NCBI GenBank assembly: GCA_002104935.1
Contig: MCGT01000002.1
Location: 372,001-436,000, forward strand
Direction: 5' to 3'
Source: Hesseltinella vesiculosa
Lineage: Eukaryota; Mucoromycota; Mucoromycetes; Mucorales; Cunninghamellaceae
Length of the DNA: 64,000 bases
Positions 54,846-64,000 of the stretch are shown here, in pieces. The translations under genes and the position numbers were made by a program. The notes beneath the pieces were generated by a model. That model was not told the DNA's origin, did no database searches, and was given only the letters and a program-made list of their open reading frames with translations. The first letter of the stretch is position 1; every line of letters begins with the position of its first letter.

Positions 54846-57123
54846 TCAGTTGCGTCGCTTTTTGCTGCTTTTCTTTTTGCTTTGGTTGGCAGAGGCGGGG
54901 TTTTCGGCATCGTCGCCGGGGACTTGGCCGTCGAGAATATCGCTGACATTGGCCTCAACGCTGCCGCGTTGGAGGCCTTGCTGGTCCAGGGTGTTTTCTT
55001 CGGTGGGAATGGCCAAGGCGGCGTCGCCGGCAGGGTCGGGAGTGACCAGGGATTTGGGCATGGCTTGAGCGATCCGTTCGTCGCGGGCTTGGATGCCTGG
55101 GGCCACAGGGGCGGTCGAGGTGGAGGGCATATCCGAAGGTAGGACGGAGGCTGTGCCGAGGGGAGCTTCGTATCTGTCGAGGTTGCCGGGGGCGCGCTGA
55201 ACGTACTCGCTGTCGTCATCGTCTGACTCTTGCTCGGTTGGAGCTTGCTCTTCAGGCACCTCTTGGTGGGTCAACAGGCGGGGTTGTTGGGCTTGTCCCA
55301 AGCCTGGCATAACAGGAGCCACGCCTTCCAATTCGAATTGTTCGTGGCAGGCATTGCGGCCCGAGAGCTCGGCAGCCGCTTGGTACCAGTTTGCCAGATC
55401 TTGGGCATCGTTGGCTTGGAAGATGAATTTCTTTTCGCCCAGATGCATCTTGTTGGTGCGCTTGGCGCCGGTGGTCACTTGGAAACAGTAGTCTTCGGCC
55501 TGTTCATCGGTCGAGGTGACAGTACTATTAGGCAGGAAAATAGATGTTTCTGGGTGCAGCGGTTGAGTTTCAAAGTGCTTGGCCGATTTGTAGCCATGCA
55601 TATAACCACCTGGCATTAAAAAAAAGAATGAGATGCTCATGCGGTTTCTCTCTATTTGTTTTTTTTTTTTTTGTAATTACAAGGAGTCAAGACATAAAGA
55701 CCTTCGTTCCAACCACGCATGACTTGTTTGCGGTTCAAAAAGTTGACCTTGACAGGAGCACACATGGGGTTGCTTTGGTTGTTATAGATCATGTCCTTGT
55801 CGGACTTGTAGGCAGCATTTTCATTGACCAGCTGGAATTGGTTGCGGCGGACAAATTCGTTCCAGTCGGCATTGGCAGGCATGGCATCCATGACATCAGT
55901 GATCTTGCCTACAATCTCCTTGTCGTCCACAAAGTGATCGACACAATAGCTTTCCCAATTCTTGCTGATAACATTCAAACTGCCAATGATGCGCTGTTCA
56001 ACTGTGGCCACTTCGCGTTGCAGCTGAAGCACATTTTCTTGCAAGGTGTTTTCATCCTGGAACATTGTCTTGAAAGCCTGGATGACACCTACAAAAGCAA
56101 AAAAAAAAAAAAAAAAAAGATAAGCCTGCTGTACATGCCACCAAGTGCGATTCACTTGCCAAGGTTCAACAACGTAGGGTCTTCTTGGGGCGAGAGGCTG
56201 TCAGGCGAGTGCTGGGCATGGCGCGCTGACTGGTCAAGGCGGAGAAGCATGTGATCCGTGTTCTGACGGCAGTCATAGAGAATGGCGCTGCGCAAATGAG
56301 GATCTTTGTGGATGGATTGCACAAAGTTCTTGACGTCATCCTTGAGATTAATCAGGCTAGGGACAACGGATGCTTTCAAAAAGTTGACATAGTCATGGTG
56401 GATCATGCTGCGTTCAATGGCGTAGTTTCGGTAGGACGTCCAGACATCTTGAATGCCACCGGTAGACAAGAATTGATGATGCGAGTTTTGGAATGGCACA
56501 TTGATTGGACTGGAAGCATCAGCATAGGCAGCTGAATTGCTACGCTCAACATTGACAATATTTTTAAAGAGTTTGATCTAAAAAAGAGAGGGATTGGAAA
56601 TGAGGGTGTCAGCAGGAGAGAAACCCATGCCTTTTTCGGTTCTCCGACTTACTAAATCCTTGAGGGCCGCGCGCCAAACTTCCAGACGATCTGTTAATAA
56701 ATCCACAGGTTCAATGCCACCTTCCATTCGATAATTCTGCTTCTGCGCCTTTGTCGAGCGCTTGAAGCTTAGAGCCATTTTGGGCTGAGACGCAAAGACA
56801 GGAGGCGGTTCATGGTTACCATAGACTTCACGGCTGGGACGGAAAGGCTGGATTTCACGGCGACCACCACCTCGTTGTTGTCCGGGAGCCATTAATTGTC
56901 GACCGGCAGCTTGACCATCTTGAGGCAATGGTTTATTGACGGAGTTCATTTTGGGGAGATGCATTCCCCTGGGCAAATGAGGTAATGCTTTTTTGGTTGT
57001 AAAGCCTTCAGCTCGTTGTTGCATCCCCGACGACATTTGGTTTTCAACTACAATAAAAAAGAGGAAAGAGATGAAAAATGAAGTTCTGTTACCAGGCTTT
57101 TGCTTCAATTTTTTTCGACCCAT
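54846..57123 (-). CDS. SLM1: Slm1/Slm2-type BAR-PH protein (PI(4,5)P2-binding, TORC2 effector)
   Basis: Plasma-membrane protein that binds PI(4,5)P2 and, in yeast, moves from eisosomes to activate TORC2-Ypk1 under membrane stress. Order seen: a disordered Pro/Gln/Gly-rich N-terminus; an F-BAR-like helical region (DLLTDRLEVWRAALKDL; QDVWTSYRNYAIERSMIHHD; DYVNFLKASVVPSLINLKDD); and a PH domain (GGYMHGYKSAKHFETQPLHP; SIFLPNSTVTS; KKFIFQANDAQDLANWYQAA). The tail is acidic and Pro-rich, ending KKKSSKKRRN. Introns interrupt the BAR region and lie between BAR and PH. The first ATG, at 57123, gives MGRKKLKQKP and a short first exon; the ATG after the first intron (MSSGMQQ) is an alternative. Confidence 0.92.
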
Positions 57124-57529
57124 GAAGTCAAGGAAGGGGAGGGGGGTACAGGCAAAGAAGCAAGGACATGACCAATGATAGGCTACAAGCCATCGATGCT
57201 TATCGAGGGTTTGGACGTCGAAAAAAAAAATCTTGGAGGGGGTTGGCTTGTTCCCTCCCGGTCTTGATTCAAATTCGGTCTGACAACATCTGCAGAAAAA
57301 AAAAATCGGCTTCGTTGATTCCGTGATTCTAGAGCCAATCTTGGTTTATTTGTTATCTGACCACACTTGATCTTTTCGGCGAACTCCTATGGACCGAGAC
57401 AAGAGCCTAAACTGGCACGATTTAATAAACAATGCACCTGAGCTGAATCTTAAAAGCGCGGCTTCTTTCACTCTGGTTTTCTTTCTTTTTTTTTTTTTTT
57501 TTAACAAACTCTCTAACTTATCAGCAATC
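57124..57529. promoter_or_regulatory. Divergent promoter region, SLM1 / SDR
   Basis: 406 bp between two opposed start codons, containing A- and T-tracts. No TATA or other site stands out. Confidence 0.5.
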
Positions 57530-58544
57530 ATGACTCGAGGTTTTGACGAAGATCTTCCTGGAGATGTGTATGAATTCAATGAAGCTCGTAAACGTATGAA
57601 GTATGAAAAGACCGGCAATGCAGCTCTCCTGAAGCCTGCGCCTGTAACCCAGCACTTGCCAGCCTTTGATCCTGAGACTGGTAATCCATGTTTCCGGCCT
57701 TACAAAGGTTCAGGTAAACTGGAGGGCAAGTATGCTCTGATCACCGGTGCCGACAGTGGTATTGGTCGCTCTGTTGCCATGTTGTATGCTCTCGAAGGTG
57801 TGGCTGGTATCACCATTGTGTACCGGGATGAATCTGAAGATGGTGACGCCTTGTATACCAAGAACACCATTGAAGCCCAAACCAAATGCAAGATCCACCT
57901 CATTGCTCGTGACATTGGTTTTGAAAAGAACTGTCAAGAGATCTTGGATGCCCATTTGGCCACCTTTGGTCGCATCGACATTTTGGTCAACAATGCTGCT
58001 GAACAGCACAAGGTCACCAAGGTTGAAGATTTGGATTGTGCCACTGTTGAGCGCACCTTCCGCACCAATGGTAAAAAAAAAAAAATTGCACCCGACGCGT
58101 AAAGAAAGCCAACCCCCCTCCTTTTTTTTCTTCTCGTTAGTGTTTGGCCCTATTTTCATGACCAAGTTGGTGTGCAGCCATCTCAAGGCGGGTGGAGTGA
58201 TCATCAACACCGCCTCCATCGCTGCCTACCGAGGGATGGACGTGCTGGTGGATTATTCGGCCACCAAGGGTGCTGTGGTATCTTTTACTCGAGCACTGTC
58301 GCAGCAGCTGGCGCCTCGCCGCATCCGTGTGAACGCTGTTGCCCCTGGACCAGTTTGGACACCCTTGATCCCCAACACGTTTAGCGAAGAAGAGATCCAC
58401 AACTTTGGCTCCTTCCCTCCTTTCAAGCGTCCTGCTCAACCTTGTGAAGTGGCTGCTGCTTTTGTGTTCTTAGCTTCCGATGACTCGTCCTTCATCACCG
58501 GTCAAGTTGTCCATCCCAATGGTGGCACGGTCATTAATGCCTAA
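57530..58544 (+). CDS. Short-chain dehydrogenase/reductase (glucose/ribitol dehydrogenase-like)
   Basis: NAD(P)-dependent SDR with the classical fold: cofactor motif ALITGADSGIGRSVAML, NNAAEQ, catalytic Ser in INTASIAAYRG, and Tyr-Lys in VDYSATKGAV, then VNAVAPGPVWTPLIP and a C-terminal TGQVVHPNGG. The 60-residue N-terminal extension (PGDVYEFNEARKRMKYEKTG) resembles the YghA/YhdF and fungal glucose-ribitol dehydrogenase-like group. The substrate cannot be read from the sequence. Two exons, with the intron inside TN|VFGPIF. The start at 57530 is the first ATG after the poly-T tract. Confidence 0.9.
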
Positions 58545-59237
58545 AGAAATTCATGGGCGGGCGCTCCTCATTTCCTTTAGGGGGTGACGACGATCTTCCC
58601 TTTTTTTTTCCTCCTGCATTTACTTCCCCATTGTTTTTGTGACACACAATGCTTGCCAATTTTTTTCTTTGTTTGTTCCAAGAATAATAAAAGAAATCAA
58701 ACATTCATAACGTTTAGGCAAGGATCTTCATCGCAATTCCATCCCCGATGGAAGCACACGGTGACACAATCACCAACAAGGTGCAATCTAGTTTGAGTCA
58801 AGGTCTAAAAAGGGGAAATGGACGACCATGGGCGAAACTACTCTTATATCCATCAAGGAACCCACATGGTTCCTTTTTGGTAGGGAGTCGGTCGACGCGT
58901 GTGGCAAGAAGTCCCAAAACTTCAAGCTTGCAAAAAAAAAAAAAAAGGAGAAAACTGGGTTTTTTTTTTTTGGCCCTGACTTTTTTGCGTTCCTTCTTTA
59001 CTTCTTTTTCCCCTTCCCTTTCGTTCCCTGGTTTTTCAAAGAGTTGCACATTTATTCCATCAAACATACCTTTTTTCTATAGTATTCATTCATTCCCTAC
59101 AACTATTTTTTATCTCTCTTTTACTCTCTCTATTTCATTACCAATATTCCATAAGATCCCTCCCTTTCTTTTATATATACTGACGTTTCATTTTCATACC
59201 ATCCCAGCTTTTAGAATTCTTGTATTTTAGACCTTGT
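58545..59237. other. Intergenic, VTS1 promoter and 5' leader
   Basis: About 700 bp of T-rich DNA, probably including a long pyrimidine-rich leader for VTS1. No gene is supported. Confidence 0.5.
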
Positions 59238-59249
59238 ATGTTACTATAA
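59238..59249 (+). promoter_or_regulatory. Three-codon uORF overlapping the VTS1 start
   Basis: ATG TTA CTA TAA ends inside the main start: the last A of the stop is the first A of the VTS1 ATG at 59249 (TAATG). Such an overlap can allow termination-reinitiation and so tune translation. Confidence 0.5.
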
Positions 59250-61838
59250 TGACCACTCATGATGTCCATCGTTCTATGGAAGACTCTCTATTTAACAACT
59301 TCCAGCGCCATAGCATCAAGTCACCCACCACCGCCAGTATCGCCTCCTTTCGCTCCATGACCACTGACTTGATCAATTTGTTACCCAATTCTTCATTCTC
59401 TCGCCCTCAATCTTCTACTCGTGACCGTCCAACCTCTGATATTTTACAACACCACTTCCAACCAACTGCTGCTCCCCAGTTGACTGAAGGTAAAAAAAAT
59501 AATTATAAAAATAATCATTGGTCCACCAACCCCCCCCTTTTTTTTTATCTATTTTGCTTGCATGTTGTCCTTAGCTGAAGTGATCGATCAATGGTTTGAA
59601 AACATACAACGCTATGAACAAATGCTGGAAGATGTGGCTGCCGCAAGCTTGGATCAAACATTCAAGGATGAGCTGCAGCATGTCAATCATTGGTTCCAGA
59701 GTCGTTCCGACGCCGAACGCACGGCGGCCCTTTACTCTGTCGTGCAGTGCGCTTCCCCCATCCAAGTACGGTTCTTAATCATGGTTTTGCAACAATTAGC
59801 CAACCAAGAACCTCTCGAATCCTTTCTTACAAACCAAGACAAAGGTAAAAAAGAAGAAAAAAAAAAAAAGTTCAACGGCCATTCATTCTTTCCTGTAGAC
59901 TCCATCATTGGTGGACCGGTGCCTGGATCGGTTGTCTCCACCGAGTCCGAATATGAACGCCGCAAACGCCAGTTTTATCTCCAGCGTCATGATATCCACC
60001 AGAACCGTCAACCTCGCACGACCCACCACTCCTTGAAGCATTCACCTCCCTCCATGGCTGCTTCCATGCATCTCCCAACCGCCAGCCACACACTCTCGGG
60101 CCTGTCCGCCCATGGCCCATCCCAAAAGACCCACCCTGGCCGGATCACCTCAGCCTCTAGCGAACCCGACGACCATCTGCGACGCAATCGCACCCTCTTT
60201 GGCCGTTCGTCTTCCTCCATCAACACCCCTTCTTCCTCCGCATTGCTTGGCCACAGCGTTCTGAGCCAGCAAGGCATGTTGGTCGAGAAAGCCCTAGCTG
60301 CTCGTGCCCAGATCCAGGCCGCTTACTCTGGACATCAAAAACAGTCATCGCTAGACTCTTTATCAACGCCTTCCTTGGCCCCGTCTGCCTCCTCCACTAC
60401 CTCCTCCAGAACTTCGCCCAAACAACATCCTCTCAACACGCGCTTGCCTTCCCATCGACCCCCTACCTCCAGCTCATCGACCACCTCCAATTCATCCTTG
60501 TTTGGCACCGACTGGCCATTCCCTCTGGTACGTTCCAACAACAATGATCAACGCTCCAATGGCCGTATCGTTGGCGAACACCGCTCCACCCTCGGCGACT
60601 CCTTGGACTGGGCTTCCGTCTCCTCTGCTTCCAAGGACATGCCACCTCCCCCTTGGGCCAGCAGCAAACCGTCCCAGCCGTCCAAACACAAACCTTTGCG
60701 TTCCGCCACGTCCGCCCACGGCAACGCCATCCCAACCAAACTCAAAGAGAATGACAGCCAAGTCCCCTCACTCTACCGAAGCCTGAATGCCTTGGAGCAA
60801 GCCCAGGCCAGGCTACGAGCAGCGGACCAACAACGCGCTCTTCAACAATCCCAGCGCCAGCATTCCCTCCTCTCCTCCTCGCCTCCTTCCTCAGCCAGCT
60901 GCGACTCTCTCCTCCGCCATCCAACCGACACCAAGGATCATTCCCAGCCTCGCCCATCCTCGTCGTCATCCTTATCCACCTCCGGCTTAGCCATGCATCA
61001 ACCTCCTTCGCCTCCTTATCCACATCCCTTGGACAACAAACACAAGGAAGCCACGCCAGCCTCCTCTCACAACAGCTCGGCCATGCCCGTCATCATCACT
61101 CCCACCACATCCTCCAACACCCGACTCTCACCTCGGCCTTCGCCTTCTTCCTCCACCGCCATCTCGGCGCGGCCTTCCACGTCTCCTGTGCCCTTGATGT
61201 CTCCCTCACCCTCCTCTTCCTCCAACCTCCTCAGCCCAGACCCTGGCAGCCTTCCACCCGGCGATCCCGAGCCTTCTCCTTCCTTGTCAGCCTCCATTGT
61301 CCCCAGGCCTTCCTTCTCCACCCAACCCACCGTGTACGAAGACGAAATCCTCGAAACCTCGCCCACTCTTCAGGCCTTCAACGATGATGATGCCGAACCA
61401 GCCCTCACGGGCGTTGCCCGCCGCCGCAAACGTTCTTCAGCTGCCCGTGCTCTTAAAGACAAGATTGCCGCTGAAACGATCGATTTCGATCTCATGAAAG
61501 GTAAGGAGTAAATCAAGCAAAAAAAAAGGAGGGGTCTCATGTCAAAATTTCATAGATGTGCAGAACTGGATGCGGAGCCTTCGGCTGCACAAGTATGGCC
61601 ACGCCTTTGAAGGGCTTCAATGGCAACAAGTCATCAAGATGGATGATCAAGATATGTTGGATGCTGGTGTCAATACCTTGGGTGCTCGTCGCAAACTGCT
61701 CAAAGTCTTTGAAAACGTTCAACGCCATTGTGACGAAAACGTGAGTTCACGCCTTCCCATTATTTTCTAGTGGAAACCGGTAGTGAATTAAACTTTTTTT
61801 GGGTTATTTTTTTTTTTTTTTAGGGAATTGCCTATTGA
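59249..61838 (+). CDS. VTS1: SAM-domain RNA-binding protein Vts1/Smaug
   Basis: Post-transcriptional repressor that binds CNGG-loop hairpins in mRNAs and recruits Ccr4-Not. The N-terminal conserved region has VIDQWFENIQRYEQMLED, AAASLDQTFKDEL and RTAALYSVVQ. A long Ser/Pro-rich disordered region of about 470 residues follows. The C-terminal SAM domain has DVQNWMRSLRLHKYGHAFEG, then LGARRKLLKVFENV, the RNA-contact segment of Vts1. The last exon adds NGIAY and stop, matching the yeast ...SAY end. Introns: after QLTE, after TNQDK, before DVQNW, and before the final five codons. The ATG at 59249 overlaps a 3-codon uORF. Confidence 0.95.
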
Positions 61839-62250
61839 TTGGATGGTCGAAAACGTAACTTCATAGATAATTTTTTTTTTGTAAATGTTTTTTCCCCTCT
61901 TCTTCTTTTTTTCTTTTTCTTGTCGCTTTTTATTCTTTAGTTATTGACTCTGCAGATGTCTCAGAAATAAAAATAGTCATTGAGGAACTCTTTTTCATCG
62001 AAATGGAACCTTTTTCGTATGGAGCCCGTGGTGACACAAGAAGGATCTGTTTTTTTCAATTTTCCTTTTGTGTGCTTTTTCTAGAGCCCAAGGCTTGCGG
62101 GGTTCAAACTAAAAATATATTTCAACCAAAAACCAACCATAATAAAAAGCCCAATCCCTTTTCGTTGCTCCTTTTTTTTTTTTTTTTTTACTGCAATCTC
62201 ATCATCTTAATAACCGATTCCCCCTCGTCATCTCATATTTTTATTACATC
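61839..62250. other. Intergenic, promoter of the secreted-protein gene
   Basis: About 410 bp, T-rich, with poly-T at 62170-62189. No gene is supported. Confidence 0.5.
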
Positions 62251-63263
62251 ATGCTGTTGAAAAAAGGCTTGTGTGTCGTAGCATTGTTTAGCTCACTGAC
62301 GTTTGCCTGTGAACCTGAATGTCGACGAGGTGTTGCTCGTGCGTTCTCTGACTTTTACGCTCCTGTCGTCAAGGATACCGTCTCACAACTGCAAACCACT
62401 CTGCGCTCGTCATTATTCGATGGCAACCCATTGCCTGAGCAAGTGTCCAATGTTGTACCTGAAAAAGATCTCAAGGATCAAGTTCTGGCTGTTGTCTCCA
62501 ACACCTTGGACGAGTTCGGCAACCGTGTGGCTGAAAAGCCTCTACAACAAGGCATCTTCTCTGTCATGTTTTCTGAAAAGGACCCCTTCAAAGGTGACTG
62601 TAACCGCCCTCCCAGACGCCTGACCCGCAATATGCCTCCTGCTGGTGAATCCTGGACGTTGGAAGAATGTAAGCGAACACTGCCTCGGCCGTCCTTGCCT
62701 TTCCCCTCGCGTTCACCCCGCCTCCTCGACTCACCTTCACTTCTTAAAATCGAACTAGGCGCCAAGATGGACTTTATTTGTGGCAACCCCCCTTCTATTT
62801 GCTACCACTTGGAAATGGTAATGAAAGCACAAAAAAAAATATAATATATGAACAGGAGACAAAAAAAAAGGGAGGAAGGTCAAAAGCAAACACAGACAGA
62901 AACCAAGCTGATCAAGGGATACTGACGTTTCTGCCTTTACAGGTGAAGGAACGTATTATTGGTCGCATCAAGTCACAATTGACTGACCATGCTACATTTG
63001 ACGACGGCTTGTTGGTACACAGTCTTGTGCAAGGCATCAAGCGATCCGTGCATACTGTCTTGACCCATTACGGTGCTGGCTCCATGGCTGACAATGTGCA
63101 TGTGATGGATTACGCCAACGGTTTGGTCAGCAACACCATCCGCTCTCTCAACCTCTGGATTAACAACGACGTGAAGAGTCTCTGTGATGGCTCTACCAGT
63201 CAAAGCTCCCACTGCACTGGCTGGGATTCTGAAATCAAGACTGAAATCCTGCGATGGCCTTGA
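62251..63263 (+). CDS. Small secreted protein, family not recognised
   Basis: Three exons give a protein of about 240 residues. Residues 1-19 (MLLKKGLCVVALFSSLTFA) form a signal peptide, followed directly by CEPEC. Further cysteines (GDCNRPP, LEEC, FICGNPPSICYHL, SLCDGS, HCTGW) suggest disulfide bonds in an extracellular domain. Helical, Val/Ser-rich segments lie between (VHSLVQGIKRSVHTVLTHYG). The first intron joins LEEC to AKMDFICGN and the second EM to VKERIIG. I do not recognise the family; similar cysteine-containing secreted proteins occur in Mucoromycota. An effector or wall role would be a guess. Confidence 0.8.
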
Positions 63264-63621
63264 ATCATCCCTTCCCACTCACTGCAACCATAGAGGGAAA
63301 AAAAAAAACGGACATGTTGAACCATGCAGGAACGCCGCTCTTTCTCTTTTTTTTTTTTTTTTTTTACTATTTCCAATAAAAAGATAATTCTTGCGTTTCC
63401 TATTGTCTAATTTTGGCTTGCCTCGAGGCATTCTAAAAACAGGCATCGTCAGGGCTTCCCCAAGAGAAGCTGGCAGCCGACATTTTCCTGGGAACCAATC
63501 TGAAACCCCGAGATTCAACAATGTGTCAGGTGCAAATGTCAATACGGAAGAGGAAAGAAAACAAAAAGGTATTTTGAGAATCCCAGGGAATCCTCGTGCA
63601 TGACCTGTGTCTTTCTATTTT
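63264..63621. other. No gene seen; 3' flank of the secreted-protein gene
   Basis: Poly-T tract at 63348-63365 and short frames without motifs. Confidence 0.45.
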
Positions 63622-63742
63622 CTACCATCGATCCAAAAATGGCCCCATTTCAATGAAGCCGCCAAAAGGCTTAGTACACTGCTCTAGGGCAGCTGCTTCT
63701 TCTGTGCCATGAGGCTTACCCATCAGCGGCTTTTGTGCATAC
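63622..63742 (-). CDS. Possible last exon of a minus-strand gene running out of the window
   Basis: After an acceptor-like CATTGCAG, a frame of about 40 codons (YAQKPLMGKPHGTEEAAALE, then CTKPFGGFIEMGPFLDRW) ends in TAG at 63622-63624. The composition is protein-like. Upstream (63743-64000) no matching exon could be fixed, and a poly-C tract at about 63872-63883 lies there. No family recognised; partial at best. Confidence 0.3.
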
Positions 63743-64000
63743 CTGCAATGAATTGCAGACAACAAATAAACAAAATATGGCTGAGCTGCCCAAGACAAAA
63801 AGTCACCCTGACATATCAGCCTCTCACTTGAGCTAAGCAGGGCACACGGGGAACTTTTTACACTAGCCTTTGCCCCCCCCCCCCAAACGACAATGCTTTA
63901 TTGTTGCCCATAGCCTGGGTGTTAGGATGGACACCATTGGCCCTCGAGGCTATGCGCTTCTTGATATCTGGTGAATAAACCATTTAGTTTTTACACCAGC

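Overview
The window looks like intron-rich nuclear DNA from an early-diverging fungus, most likely Mucoromycota. Introns are short, with long poly-T/poly-A tracts. The housekeeping genes have clear fungal relatives: a complex I accessory subunit, a Slm1-type BAR-PH protein, an Fpk1/NRC-2 kinase, Vts1, Cho1 and Chz1. The mobile-element content (Fanzor, Tc1-type remnant, lineage-specific C2H2 family) also fits. No rRNA, tRNA or CRISPR array was recognised. Gene models below were spliced by hand and their junctions checked for reading frame.

Layout. 0-7.5 kb: TMEM230-like protein, a probable complex I subunit, a secreted GH16 glucanase, MsrB, LAMTOR5 and HMCES. 7.8-16.5 kb: EFL1 (60S maturation GTPase) divergent from a PP6/Sit4-like phosphatase, then CDC42 divergent from a 7-TM protein. 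16.9-21.4 kb: mitoferrin, the H2A.Z chaperone CHZ1 and a MiT/TFE-like bHLH factor. 22.8-26.9 kb: a large Fanzor (eukaryotic TnpB-like) gene carrying one in-frame stop, plus an N-terminal duplicate remnant. 27.5-39.3 kb: RQC2/NEMF and SLH1/ASCC3, transcribed divergently from a 199-bp gap. 40.8-43.3 kb: an ARFRP1-type GTPase and 3-hydroxyisobutyrate dehydrogenase. 44.1-49.2 kb: an accessory island with a second, decayed Fanzor end, tandem palindromes, a C2H2 protein with a possible PD-(D/E)XK domain and its broken paralogue, a Tc1-type remnant, a minisatellite and a duplicated host-gene 5' end. 49.2-63.3 kb: KIAA1143/DUF4604 protein, NRC-2-type kinase, CHO1, SLM1, an SDR, VTS1 and a small secreted protein.

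Three results stand out. (1) CDC42 can be read through its P-loop only by using two successive 2-nt microexons, which build the invariant Gly-Lys pair from four exons. (2) Six introns need GC instead of GT as donor (in LAMTOR5, HMCES twice, the phosphatase, CDC42 and the bHLH gene), more than the roughly 1% usual in eukaryotes. (3) The Fanzor locus keeps all three RuvC acidic residues and both zinc-ribbon cysteine pairs, but has a Ser/Thr-rich insertion of about 125 residues inside the zinc ribbon and a stop codon upstream of the nuclease domain.

Functional links: RQC2 and SLH1 act on the same problem, stalled or collided ribosomes, and may share a promoter. EFL1 also acts on the 60S subunit. 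SLM1, the NRC-2/Fpk1 kinase and CHO1 all relate to plasma-membrane lipid homeostasis and lie within 7 kb, though this may be chance.
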